DNA of 64,000 nucleotides, taken from NCBI RefSeq assembly GCF_029955155.1, contig NZ_JAPNOZ010000010.1, forward strand, positions 277,561-341,560. The letters run 5' to 3'. The DNA is from Psychrobacillus sp. NEAU-3TGS (GTDB taxonomy: Bacteria; Bacillota; Bacilli; Bacillales_A; Planococcaceae). The notes below the pieces were generated by a model. The model did not search any database, was not told the DNA's origin, and saw only the letters and a list, made by a program, of their open reading frames with translations. Shown here piece by piece: positions 15,944-24,664 of this stretch (its first letter is position 1; every line of letters begins with the position of its first letter). The position numbers and the translations under genes are program-made.

Positions 15944-16483
15944 GTGGTTTCATTAATTAATAGGCTCCAAAGAAAAGATGAACAAGCTCTAAGGGAAGTA
16001 ATTGACACATACGGAGGTTACGTTAAAGCTATTGCATTAAAAGTGCTATTACCTAATCAAACGGCAATCGAAGAATGTATAAACGACGTTTTTCTTACTA
16101 TTTGGCAAAAGAGTGCTCAATTTACGGGTGATGAGAAGGATTTTAAAAAATGGATTGGTGTTATCACAAAATATAAAGCAATTGATACATACCGAAGTCT
16201 TCAAAATAAGCCAAAAACAGTCCAATTACTCCCGTCAATTTCAAGTAAGAAGAACTTACCAGAAAGAATCGTCGAACTAAGAATACAAAAAGAGCAGTTG
16301 TTTATCAGTATTTTAAGTTTGAGTAAAAACGATCAAGAAATTTTTCTATTGAAGTACTACTTAGGATACTCCAATGGGGAAATTGCTGAGATGTTCGAAA
16401 TTTCTAAGTCAGCTGTTGAAAACCGTTTATATCGCGGCAAATTAAAGCTAACGAAAGAGATGAAATGGGAGGTATCAAGATGA
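15944..16483 (+). CDS. ECF-type RNA polymerase sigma factor
   Basis: 179 residues with region 2 (about 10-80, ending KKWIGVITKYKAIDTYR) and region 4 (about 125-175, DQEIFLLKYYLGYSNGEIAEMFEISKSAVENRLYRGK). There are no regions 1 or 3, as in ECF sigmas. It starts at GTG after AAGGAGGT with an 11-nt gap. Its stop overlaps the start of a DUF4179-type anti-sigma gene (ATGA), the usual pairing for autoregulated envelope-stress sigma factors in Bacilli. Confidence 0.85.
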   Translation: MVSLINRLQRKDEQALREVIDTYGGYVKAIALKVLLPNQTAIEECINDVFLTIWQKSAQFTGDEKDFKKWIGVITKYKAIDTYRSLQNKPKTVQLLPSISSKKNLPERIVELRIQKEQLFISILSLSKNDQEIFLLKYYLGYSNGEIAEMFEISKSAVENRLYRGKLKLTKEMKWEVSR

Positions 16484-17468
16484 ATGAAAAAGACTTTATC
16501 AAAATAGATATTGAGAAGATTGAACCGGTAGAATTATTCGATTGGGAAAAGAAAAATATAGAGAAAAGCATTTTCCGTTCAACGAAGAAACTTTCCAATA
16601 AAAAAATTAAGTGGATGAGTGCAATCGCTATAATCACATTAATCTTTACTAGTAGTGCCATTTGGCTTCCAGCAGTTGCCAACCGAATACCTATTGTACT
16701 GCAACTAATGCAAAGCAATAATAATCCGCAGTTACAAGTATTTAGTGATTATGCAACAATCATTAATCAAATAGACGAAAGTAATGGTTCTTCCATTGAA
16801 TTAGCTGAGGCTTTTTTGATGGGAATATTGTATCGATTAGTTATGAAATGAAACATGATGAGCCAATAGATGAAGCTCCACTATTTTGGAATGGTCAGTT
16901 AGAAGTAAATGGAAGACCATTGGACACACTCAGTCATCAAATTATTAAAAAGAACGATTATACTTGGATTGGTATGTTTACAGCTAGGGTTTCCGACCAG
17001 GCAATCGATAAAACTATTGATCTTCAATGGAGTCCTAAAGATTTTAAAGGGATGGAAAATACAACACTTGCTAAAGGTGAATGGAACTTTCAATTAGAGC
17101 TTTCACCTACTCAAGCCTTTTCCAAAAAAGTAAATATACCCTTTGGTGATGAACAATACCAGTTGCAATTTAATCAATTATCGGCGGGGAAATATATGAC
17201 AACTCTTTACTTCGAGGGAAATATAGATAATTATACAGAATTTTTAATGGTAGACATACAAGATAATCTAGGAAATGTCTATGAAAATGTAGGAGTTACT
17301 ACCAGCAATACTGAATCCGGACAAACAATTGGTTATATTGAAGTTTTTATACCTGATGTTAATATTCAAACACTAATTATTACACCATCTATAAGAATTG
17401 TAGATGAAAAAACATTGAAACTGAAAGAGCTTATTCCCTTATCGAGCATTAAAATTCCACAGGATTAA
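16480..17468 (+). pseudogene. DUF4179-like anti-sigma factor, frameshifted at a T run
   Basis: The N-terminal part (MNEKDFIKIDIEKIE, one transmembrane helix WMSAIAIITLIFTSSAIWLP) ends early, while a second open frame from about 16820 carries the expected extracytoplasmic domain (IDLQWSPKDFKGMENTTLAKGEWNF region). Adding one T to the T6 run at 16812-16817 joins them into AEAFFDGNIVSISYEMKHDE, a smooth DUF4179-like sequence of about 330 residues. So it is either a real one-base deletion or a base-call error. The start ATG at 16480 has GGGAGGT and overlaps the sigma stop. The intact protein would hold the sigma factor inactive at the membrane. Confidence 0.8.
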
Positions 17469-17492
17469 TACAGATTTAATATTAGAATGCAA

Positions 17493-17535
17493 AAAGGACA
17501 TTACATATTAGTCATCTAAACTTGTAATGTCCTTT
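17493..17535. terminator. terminator between anti-sigma and antiporter genes
   Basis: AAAGGACATTACA and TGTAATGTCCTTT are exact inverted complements, with A/T tracts outside both arms. It serves convergent genes. Confidence 0.8.
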
Positions 17536-17592
17536 AATTTTACTATTTTTTTAAGTTTAGGTCTTAATAAAGCAAATGCTTTCCTTTTCCAC

Positions 17593-19032
17593 TTATGCTT
17601 CCATCGCTTCTTTTTGCTTCAAAGCAACCATTTCTGCTTTTGTTAACTTCTGAATAGTAAATCCAGTTATTGCATATCCAATAGACAACAATGGAACAAT
17701 ATAATTTAGTATAGCGTATGGTGCATACTCAAATGCCCCAACCCCTAACGTTCCTAATATGAAAACACCACAAGTATTCCAAGGGATAAATACAGACGTT
17801 AATGTTCCACCGTCTTCTAAAGCCCTTGAAAGATTTTTCGAATGTAGTCCCATTTTTGTATAAGCATTTGAAAACATGCGAGATGGCACGACAATAGAAA
17901 TGTATTGTTCTGAACAAGTTGCATTTGTTGTAAAACAAGCAAGAATTGTAGACGCTACTAGTGTTCCTGCTGATTTTGCTAACTTCAGAATTTGATTCAT
18001 AATTGATTGAAGCATACCAGAATACTCTAGTACCCCTCCAAAAGTCATGGCAACCAGTGTCATTGAAACCGTATACATCATGGAATCCAGCCCACCACGA
18101 TTAAATAAATCATCAACCATTACATTTCCAGTTTCAATAACAAAACCACTTTGGAGCGCTCCAATCGCTTCTGAAAGGCTTCCACCTTGTATAAACACTT
18201 GTGAGAAAGATCCTAATATTATCCCTATAACTAAAGCTGGTATTGCCGGTACCTTTAATGCAACTAGAACAATTACAGCTACCGGTATGAGCAATAACCA
18301 AGGAGAAATCACAAAACTTTTTTCTAACATGGAGATAGTTTGCTGAATACTCTCTTGATCAATATTGCTGTTCTTATACTTCATACCTAAAAAGCCATAT
18401 ACACCCAACGAGATAAGAATCCCTGGTACTGTGGTATATAACATATGTCGAATATGTACAAATAGATCTGTATTAGTCAATCCTGCTGCTAGATTTGTTG
18501 TATCCGAAAGTGGCGACATCTTGTCCCCAAAATAAGCACCTGAAATAACTGCCCCCGCAATAATAGGTGCCGGAATACCCATACTAAGTCCAATACCCAT
18601 CCCTGCGACACCAATAGTTCCCATAGTGGACCAAGAACTGCCGATAGCTAATGAAACAATCATACAAATGACGCAAATAGTTACTAAAAACAATGCTGGT
18701 GTTATTATTTTTAGCCCATAATAGATCATCGTTGCAACTATTCCACCACCGATCCAAGCTCCAATCGTGAGTCCTACCAACATAATAATAACGACTGCCG
18801 GTAATGCTAGTTTAATCCCCTTGTACATCATTTCTTCAATATCATTCCACTTAAAACCATGCTTCCAAGCTACTAATGCAGCAACAGCTGTACCGATGAT
18901 TAACGGTATATGTGGTCCTTGTTCCAAAACAACGACTGCAACAACCATACATAAAATCATCACAAGTAATGGTGTCATAGCCCATAATAAAGGCATTTCC
19001 TTTTTAGCAGATACTTTATCTTTTTCTCCCAT
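17593..19032 (-). CDS. NhaC-family Na+/H+ antiporter
   Basis: 479 residues with about 11-12 helices, typical of the NhaC/MleN family. Features are the conserved SSWSTMGTIGVAGMGIGLSMG stretch, GAYFGDKMSPLSDTTNLA (the family signature with likely ion-binding Asp, Ser and Thr) and FIPWNTCGVF. ATG at 19032 with AAGGGG 8 nt upstream is preferred to an upstream in-frame start at 19071. Members exchange Na+ for H+, some with malate and lactate (MleN). It shares strand and spacing with the M20 hydrolase upstream and may export the ion or acid linked to that pathway. Confidence 0.82.
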   Translation of the reverse strand: MGEKDKVSAKKEMPLLWAMTPLLVMILCMVVAVVVLEQGPHIPLIIGTAVAALVAWKHGFKWNDIEEMMYKGIKLALPAVVIIMLVGLTIGAWIGGGIVATMIYYGLKIITPALFLVTICVICMIVSLAIGSSWSTMGTIGVAGMGIGLSMGIPAPIIAGAVISGAYFGDKMSPLSDTTNLAAGLTNTDLFVHIRHMLYTTVPGILISLGVYGFLGMKYKNSNIDQESIQQTISMLEKSFVISPWLLLIPVAVIVLVALKVPAIPALVIGIILGSFSQVFIQGGSLSEAIGALQSGFVIETGNVMVDDLFNRGGLDSMMYTVSMTLVAMTFGGVLEYSGMLQSIMNQILKLAKSAGTLVASTILACFTTNATCSEQYISIVVPSRMFSNAYTKMGLHSKNLSRALEDGGTLTSVFIPWNTCGVFILGTLGVGAFEYAPYAILNYIVPLLSIGYAITGFTIQKLTKAEMVALKQKEAMEA

Positions 19033-19123
19033 ATTATTTTCCCCTTTGTGAACTATTGCGACAATTCTCAATTGACGTTTAATAGTCGCTAATATGAAAT
19101 AATATAGACAAATCGATGAACCG

Positions 19124-20227
19124 TCAATGCTTTTTAGAACTATTTGAAAGCGTTTTCGCTATAACTTTTGCACCAATTGCAAGTGCCTCATAGTTAAACG
19201 TCATATTCGGATGATGCAACCCTGGGGTGAGATCTGCTCCAATGCCAATCATGGCAGCATTCACTTCAGGATGTCTAACCGTATAAAAATGAAAATCATC
19301 ACTTCCAGAAGTAATCACTTCTTCTGCAAGGTTATCCATACCAACTGCTCCGATAATTCCTTCTCTCGTCATAGCAGCTGCTTCTTTGGAAACTTCCGCG
19401 CCTGGCGTGACGTCCTCCCATTTCCACTCTATTTCTATATCAAATAATTGTTTAATTGCCAGTAAATCTTTCTCTATTTGGTCTTTCATTTGAGATAAAA
19501 CAGCATTCTTTTGGGCACGAACATCAATGGAAAACGTTGCAGTCCCTGGGATAATATTGGCATTTTCCCCACCGGCTTGGATTTTCGTTAGTTTCGCAGA
19601 ATACGATTCGAACGGTGAAAAATAAAGGTTTTTTAGTGCCTGATGAATCGCCACTGTCACATCAATAGCATTTTTTCCTTGATGTGGACGTGCCCCATGC
19701 GCATCAATTCCAGTAATTTTTCCTTCTAAAAACATCGCTGCTCCGTGATGGATTGCTGGAGAAACTTTTCCAAAAGGAAGCTCTTCAATTGGTCGTAAGT
19801 GCACGCCAAATAGATGTGTAACGCCTTCTAATGCCCCTCTGTCAATCATCGCATTGGCACCATTTCCTTTTTCCTCTGCCGGCTGGAATATAAAGCGGAT
19901 ACGCTTACTTAGTTTTTCGTCTTTCAGTAATAATAAAGCTCCTAAAACCATCGAAATATTCGCATCATGTCCGCATGAATGATTGGCACGAAATTCGCCA
20001 TCTACTTCTTGCCAAAGTGCGTCGATATCCGCACGAACCGCGATCACTTCATCGCCTTCCCCTATTTCAGCCAGTAACCCCGTCACATCATCGAAACGGC
20101 GATAAGACACTTGTAACACATCTAGTATTTCTGCAAGCTTATTCGTCGTTTCGTATTCCTTCCAGCTCACTTCTGGATATTTGTGAAAATGATCAAACCA
20201 TTTCAATACTTGTGATTCTACGTTCAT
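19124..20227 (-). CDS. M20-family amidohydrolase (aminoacylase-like)
   Basis: 367 residues with the M20D peptidase layout. Metal ligands lie in NHSCGHDANIS and QPAEEKGNGA (catalytic Glu pair), HLFGVHLRP follows, and the lid dimerisation domain contains GIDAHGARPHQGKNAIDV. The C-terminal GSDDFHFY and PGLHHPNMTFN motifs are present. Such enzymes hydrolyse N-acyl amino acids or related amides; B. subtilis AmhX and YxeP are relatives. A ribosome site GGAGCG precedes ATG 20227, 14 bp after the ywbE stop, so the two are probably cotranscribed. Confidence 0.82.
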   Translation of the reverse strand: MNVESQVLKWFDHFHKYPEVSWKEYETTNKLAEILDVLQVSYRRFDDVTGLLAEIGEGDEVIAVRADIDALWQEVDGEFRANHSCGHDANISMVLGALLLLKDEKLSKRIRFIFQPAEEKGNGANAMIDRGALEGVTHLFGVHLRPIEELPFGKVSPAIHHGAAMFLEGKITGIDAHGARPHQGKNAIDVTVAIHQALKNLYFSPFESYSAKLTKIQAGGENANIIPGTATFSIDVRAQKNAVLSQMKDQIEKDLLAIKQLFDIEIEWKWEDVTPGAEVSKEAAAMTREGIIGAVGMDNLAEEVITSGSDDFHFYTVRHPEVNAAMIGIGADLTPGLHHPNMTFNYEALAIGAKVIAKTLSNSSKKH

Positions 20228-20241
20228 CTGTTTTGCGCTCC

Positions 20242-20439
20242 TTATTTTTCGATAATTTCACATACACGTCCTACTTGTCCATCCGTTAACCGAACTTTTA
20301 TGCCATGTGGATGGAAGGATGAATTGGTTAGTAAGTCTTTCACTATACCTCTTGTTTTTTGACCCGTTCGTTGGTCTTTTTTCAAGACGATATATACTTC
20401 TAAGCCCGGTTTAATGTCTTTTCTATTTTGTCCGTTCAT
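20242..20439 (-). CDS. ywbE: YwbE-family protein
   Basis: 65 residues, MNGQNRKDIKPGLEVYIVLK and then GIVKDLLTNSSFHPHGIKVR and LTDGQVGRV. This is the full-length YwbE (DUF2196) pattern of a small KOW-like beta barrel. The role is unknown. AAGAGGTG precedes the ATG. It is the first gene of the ywbE-M20 unit. Confidence 0.88.
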   Translation of the reverse strand: MNGQNRKDIKPGLEVYIVLKKDQRTGQKTRGIVKDLLTNSSFHPHGIKVRLTDGQVGRVCEIIEK

Positions 20440-20526
20440 AATAATTCACCTCTTTTTGTATCTTATCATTTCATACTATACATACACTGATATACAAAAC
20501 AATAATTTGTTTATTTCGAATTCGTA

Positions 20527-20555
20527 TTGACGAATTTACTCTGGTGAAGTATAGT
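20527..20555 (+). promoter_or_regulatory. promoter of the S-box/metQ unit
   Basis: TTGACG, a 17-bp spacer and TATAGT, about 30 bp before the SAM riboswitch. Confidence 0.75.
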
Positions 20556-20586
20556 AATTAACATTAAGAAAAATGAAATAATTTTT

Positions 20587-20704
20587 ATCTCTCATGAAGA
20601 GTAGCAGAGGGACTGGCCCGTTGAAGCTCGGCAACCAACCATATGTTTATGTATGGAAAGGTGCTAAATCCTGCAAAACGATATCGTTTTGAAAAATGAG
20701 AGAG
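20587..20704 (+). promoter_or_regulatory. SAM-I (S-box) riboswitch
   Basis: The P1 arms TCTCTCAT and ATGAGAGA enclose the S-box core segments in order: AGAGTAGCAGAGGGAC, GGCCC, GAAGCTCGGCAACC and GGTGCTAAATCCTGC. A terminator follows. SAM binding should turn the methionine transport gene off. Confidence 0.95.
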
Positions 20705-20733
20705 GACTTCTGCGTATTTTCAAAATGCTAATG

Positions 20734-20759
20734 AACCTCTCATTTATGAGAGGTTTTTA
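20734..20759 (+). terminator. S-box expression-platform terminator
   Basis: AACCTCTCAT pairs with ATGAGAGGTT and is followed by TTT. Its 5' arm can also pair with the P1 3' strand, giving the antiterminator choice. Confidence 0.88.
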
Positions 20760-20803
20760 TTATTTCTGCTACATCCAAGAAAACAACAGATAGGAGAAAA
20801 ATT

Positions 20804-21628
20804 ATGAAAAAGTATTTATTTACAGGGCTACTCATTTTAGTATTAACATTACTAGCTGCTTGCGGTGGTAAAGAAAAATCGGAGGAAGCAAATGCAGGCT
20901 TATTAAGTGACGGTGTTCTAACCGTTGGGGTAACTGCAGGTCCACACGAAGAAATCGTTGAAAAAGTGAAAGAGCTGGCTGAAAAAGATGGCCTAAAAAT
21001 TGATCTACAAGTTTTTTCTGACTACGTAATGCCGAATGTTGCTTTAGCTGAGAAAGAGATTGATATGAATATCTTTCAAACGATTCCTTTCTTTGAACAA
21101 ATGAAAAAAGACCGCAATTTAGATCTCGTTGATGTAGGTAAAACGGTCACTTTCCCAATGGGCATTTACTCCAATCAAGTAAAAGATGTTAACGAACTGA
21201 CAGATGGTGCGAAAATTGGATTACCAAATGATCCGACTCAAGGCGGGCGTGCACTGATGCTGTTTGAAAGTGCAGGTATGATTAAGCTCAAAGAAGGCCT
21301 AGATACTAACGCTACCATCCATGACATTGTGGAGAATACGAAGAATTTCCAATTTATTGAACTTGATGCAGCACAAATCCCCCGTCAATTAAATGAGTTG
21401 GATGCGGCAGCCATCAATACAAACTTCGTAATAGATGCTGGTTTATCTCCAGCTGATGACTCTATTTTTATTGAGTCAAAAGATTCTCCTTTCGTGAACA
21501 TTATCGCCGTTCGAACTGAATCAAAAGATGAAGAAGTGATTCAACAATTTATCGATTTGTACCGTTCGGAAGAAGTGAAACAATTTATCGAAGAAAGATT
21601 TGATAGATCTATCATTCCTTCATGGTAA
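20804..21628 (+). CDS. metQ: methionine ABC transporter substrate-binding lipoprotein
   Basis: 274 residues. The signal peptide with lipobox LLAAC (Cys at about 20) is followed by the NlpA/MetQ domain: LTVGVTAGPHEEIVE, YVMPNVALAEKEIDMNIFQ, GLPNDPTQGGRAL, ALNTNF-like AAINTNFVIDAG. It binds D- or L-methionine at the membrane surface for a MetNI transporter. The S-box upstream fits. No metN or metI gene lies next to it, so this is an extra or displaced binding protein that must work with a transporter encoded elsewhere. Confidence 0.9.
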   Translation: MKKYLFTGLLILVLTLLAACGGKEKSEEANAGLLSDGVLTVGVTAGPHEEIVEKVKELAEKDGLKIDLQVFSDYVMPNVALAEKEIDMNIFQTIPFFEQMKKDRNLDLVDVGKTVTFPMGIYSNQVKDVNELTDGAKIGLPNDPTQGGRALMLFESAGMIKLKEGLDTNATIHDIVENTKNFQFIELDAAQIPRQLNELDAAAINTNFVIDAGLSPADDSIFIESKDSPFVNIIAVRTESKDEEVIQQFIDLYRSEEVKQFIEERFDRSIIPSW

Positions 21629-21731
21629 TGAAATGTTGGAAATAGTATTAGGTATGTAAGAGGAAAAGACGTAAATAATTTATCTATTACAAAAACCGAA
21701 TAATTATCAATTTATCAAGCAATTCAAATAT

Positions 21732-21790
21732 AAAATCCGAACTATTCCGAAACAATAAATTAGAGTTTCGTAGGATAGTTCGGATTTTTT
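21732..21790 (+). terminator. long terminator after metQ
   Basis: AAATCCGAACTAT pairs with ATAGTTCGGATTT, with an inner GAAAC/GTTTC stem, followed by TTTTTT. Confidence 0.85.
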
Positions 21791-21878
21791 TATTCACTAA
21801 AAAAATTGCTAGATCGATCTCTATCAATTATTATTCTATTAATAATTTTATTTGTATAAAATTGGAACAGAATTTTTA

Positions 21879-21907
21879 TTGACTAAACCATATGTAATAG
21901 TTATTAT
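21879..21907 (+). promoter_or_regulatory. promoter of the purine riboswitch unit
   Basis: TTGACT, a 17-bp spacer and TATTAT, just upstream of the purine aptamer. Confidence 0.7.
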
Positions 21908-21922
21908 AAAAAAACAATGTCG

Positions 21923-22001
21923 AATTATGTCGTATAATGTTGGGGATATGGCCCAAAAGTTTCTACCAAGCCACCGTAAAGGGCTTGACTACGAGTTAAT
22001 T
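21923..22001 (+). promoter_or_regulatory. purine riboswitch, guanine class
   Basis: It has the conserved parts of the purine aptamer: TATAAT, GGATATGG, GTTTCTACC, CCGTAAA and GACTACGAG. The specificity base in the P1/P3 junction (GACTAC) is C, as in guanine aptamers; adenine aptamers carry U. A terminator lies at 22054-22084 before a nucleoside hydrolase gene. Confidence 0.92.
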
Positions 22002-22053
22002 GTAAGATGGAGGAAGGATTCAATCCTTTTTTCATATTTACATATACCTAGTC

Positions 22054-22084
22054 AACGCTCCGGTAGAAATCGGAGCGTTTTTTT
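22054..22084 (+). terminator. terminator of the purine riboswitch leader
   Basis: AACGCTCCG pairs with CGGAGCGTT and is followed by TTTTT. Confidence 0.85.
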
Positions 22085-22185
22085 CGTTTAGGAAATAATT
22101 CTTTTCTTGATTGTCATCATAAAACACGAAACGATATACCAGGCATTTTATAAAGCAAAATTTAATAGGAGAGGATCGATAGATA

Positions 22186-23124
22186 ATGAAAAAAAATATT
22201 TACTTTAATCATGATGGAGGCGTCGATGATCTTGTTTCGTTGTTTTTATTAATGCAAATGGACAACGTTGAGCTGACTGGTGTATCTGTCATTCCAGCCG
22301 ATTGTTATTTAGAACCTGCAATGTTTGCAAGCCGTAAAATCATTGATCGCTTTGGAAACGGTAGGCTTGATGTGGCTGAATCAAATTCTCGCGGGAAAAA
22401 TCCATTTCCAAAAGATTGGCGTTTGCATGCTTTCTTCGTAGATGCTCTACCGATTTTAAATGAATCCGGTAAGATTGACACACCTGTAGCAGAGAAAACA
22501 GCACATCTTCATATAATAGATGCCATCCATGCATCGACCGAAAAAACAACACTTCTATTCACTGGCCCACTTACTGATCTTGCTCGCGCATTAGATGAAG
22601 ATCCTTCAATTGAAGAAAAAATTGAACGACTCGTTTGGATGGGCGGAACATTTCGTGAAACAGGAAATGTGGAAGAGCCCGAACATGATGGTACAGCAGA
22701 ATGGAATGTGTTCTGGGATCCCGAGGCAGCAGGTCGTGTATGGGATAGCGGCATAGAAATTGATTTAGTGGCTCTTGAAAGTACAAGCCAGGTACCACTT
22801 ACAGAAGATATAAGAAAACGTTGGGCATCTGAACGTAAATATTTAGGCGTTGATTTTCTTGGTCAATGTTATGCGATGTGCCCGCCATTAGTTCATTTTA
22901 CAACTAATTCAACATACTTCTTGTGGGATGTTTTGACTACAGCGTTCGTCGGTAATCCTGATCTTGTAAAAGTGAAAAGAGTTAATAGTATCGTTCATAC
23001 AAATGGACCTAGTCAAGGCCGTACAGAAGAAACAGCTAACGGTCGTCCTGTAAATGTGGTTTATGACGTTAATCGCGATGCTTTCTTCGATTATATTACT
23101 CAGTTAGCAAAAAAAGTAAACTAA
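22186..23124 (+). CDS. inosine/uridine-preferring nucleoside hydrolase family protein
   Basis: 312 residues of the IU-nucleoside hydrolase fold. The N-terminal Ca2+-binding Asp cluster appears as NHDGGVDDLVSLFLLMQ (usual form DxDPGxDD, here one Asp is Asn). LLFTGPLTDLARAL and MGGTFRETGNVEEPEHDGTAEWN carry the central Asn/Gly-rich active site. It splits the N-glycosidic bond of ribonucleosides. Because it follows a guanine-sensing riboswitch and precedes a nucleoside permease, guanosine or inosine salvage is likely. The first Asp-to-Asn change is unusual and could change activity. Confidence 0.82.
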   Translation: MKKNIYFNHDGGVDDLVSLFLLMQMDNVELTGVSVIPADCYLEPAMFASRKIIDRFGNGRLDVAESNSRGKNPFPKDWRLHAFFVDALPILNESGKIDTPVAEKTAHLHIIDAIHASTEKTTLLFTGPLTDLARALDEDPSIEEKIERLVWMGGTFRETGNVEEPEHDGTAEWNVFWDPEAAGRVWDSGIEIDLVALESTSQVPLTEDIRKRWASERKYLGVDFLGQCYAMCPPLVHFTTNSTYFLWDVLTTAFVGNPDLVKVKRVNSIVHTNGPSQGRTEETANGRPVNVVYDVNRDAFFDYITQLAKKVN

Positions 23125-23183
23125 ATTAAATATCCGGTGAACTTATAACAAGATAGGCGCCGTAGGTAAAGCAGGAGGAAGAA

Positions 23184-24440
23184 ATGACAATTAAATCGCG
23201 CCTTAAAATAATGATTTTTCTACAGTTTTTCGTTTGGGGTTCTTGGCTCGTAACACTTGGATCTTATATGTTCAATACTTTGCATTTTACCGGCTCAGAG
23301 GTTGGACTCGTTTATAGCTCCATCGGGCTCGCTTCTCTCATTATGCCAAGTCTTATAGGGGTTATTGCCGACCGCTTTGTAAAGGCAAATAAATTATATG
23401 GAATTCTCCACTTTTTAGGGGCTATTTGTTTATTTATTGCTGCGAAAGTTTCAGATCCTACTCTTTTGTTTTGGGTAATGCTTTTTAACGCAATGGTCTA
23501 CATGCCGACCATTTCTTTAGGATATACCATTTCATATTTTGGTCTTGAAAAAGAAGGACATGATACAACAAAAACATTCCCTTCCGTTCGCGTATATGGA
23601 ACTGTTAGCTTTATCCTTGCTTTATGGACAATTAGTCTTTTTGGATTTGAGTTAAGCAATATGCAGCTATACATTGGATCGGGAGCAGCTCTTTTACTTG
23701 CGCTGTTTTCACTTGCACTACCTGATTGTCCAACATCAACTGCCAAAAAGAATGCATCTCTAGTCAGTCGTTTAGGACTCGATGCGCTCGTACTGTTTAA
23801 ACAAAAGAAAATGGCAGTGTTTTTCCTTTTTGCTATGCTGCTAGGTGCAGCCTTGCAAATTAACACCACTTTCGCTGATCCATTTATACATGACTTTGCA
23901 TTAAATCCTAGCTTTAAAGATAGTCTTGCGGTTAAGTACCCAGCCATACTATTATCCATTGGACAAATTTCAGAGGTAGTATTTATTCTAGCCATTCCAT
24001 TTTTCTTACGCAGATTTGGAATTAAGACGGTTATCCTATTAAGTATGGTAGCATGGACATTGCGCTTTGTTCTCTTCGCTTTTGGTGAACCATCCGGCTT
24101 AGGATTCAGCTTATTACTATTATCCATGATTGTGTATGGTGCTGCTTTTGACTTCTTTAATATATCCGGATCCATTTTTGTAGAGAAAGAAGTAGATAGT
24201 AGCATTCGCGGTAGCGCACAAGGCTTATTCATGACAATGGTAAACGGACTTGGCACCTATTTGGGCGCAATCATTAGTGGAAGAATTGTAGATTATTTCA
24301 CTGTGGACGGCGTAAAAGATTGGCAAAACATTTGGTTAATCTTTGGTTCCTATACAATCATTCTTGCCATTATTTTTGCCGTTAGCTTTAGATACAAACA
24401 TGATCGAGATGCAATGAAAGATATAGATAAAATTGCTTGA
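23184..24440 (+). CDS. nucleoside permease, NupG-like MFS
   Basis: 418 residues, 12 predicted helices. It has the nucleoside:H+ symporter pattern near the start (LKIMIFLQFFVWGSWLVTLG, as in NupG/XapB), GVIADRFVKANKLYG and SVRVYGTVSFI. Ribosome site CAGGAGGAAG. It lies 59 bp after the hydrolase in the same guanine-riboswitch operon, so it most likely imports purine nucleosides that the hydrolase then cleaves. Confidence 0.82.
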   Translation: MTIKSRLKIMIFLQFFVWGSWLVTLGSYMFNTLHFTGSEVGLVYSSIGLASLIMPSLIGVIADRFVKANKLYGILHFLGAICLFIAAKVSDPTLLFWVMLFNAMVYMPTISLGYTISYFGLEKEGHDTTKTFPSVRVYGTVSFILALWTISLFGFELSNMQLYIGSGAALLLALFSLALPDCPTSTAKKNASLVSRLGLDALVLFKQKKMAVFFLFAMLLGAALQINTTFADPFIHDFALNPSFKDSLAVKYPAILLSIGQISEVVFILAIPFFLRRFGIKTVILLSMVAWTLRFVLFAFGEPSGLGFSLLLLSMIVYGAAFDFFNISGSIFVEKEVDSSIRGSAQGLFMTMVNGLGTYLGAIISGRIVDYFTVDGVKDWQNIWLIFGSYTIILAIIFAVSFRYKHDRDAMKDIDKIA

Positions 24441-24470
24441 TAAGTGAAAACTAAAATCCAACTCTTTACG

Positions 24471-24502
24471 TCCGGTGCCAGGTTTATTGGTGCCGGATTT
24501 TC
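24471..24502 (+). terminator. terminator of the nucleoside operon
   Basis: TCCGGTGCCA pairs with TGGTGCCGGA (two G-U pairs) and is followed by TTTTCT. Confidence 0.75.
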
Positions 24503-24599
24503 TCTTTAAACAATGCCGTTAATTAATTTTATTAATAATTCCAGCCACTTTTTTAAGATGAAATGCTATACATGTTGATTTCTTGTAGAGGAGCTGGGT

Positions 24600-24629
24600 T
24601 TGGAAAATGCTTTGTGCTCGTGCTATACT
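24600..24629 (+). promoter_or_regulatory. promoter of ppiB
   Basis: TTGGAA, an 18-bp spacer and TATACT with an upstream TG (extended -10), 36 bp before the ATG. Confidence 0.65.
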
Positions 24630-24664
24630 GATGAAGGATTTATTATGAAAAAGGAGTGTTTTGA

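Noticed and set aside
21852..22091. 79-residue frame across the purine riboswitch
   Set aside because: It is made of the promoter, aptamer and terminator of the riboswitch leader.
23498..24256. 252-residue minus-strand frame inside the nucleoside permease gene
   Set aside because: Antisense to a clear MFS protein. Its length comes from the hydrophobic codon pattern of the real gene, and no family is recognised.
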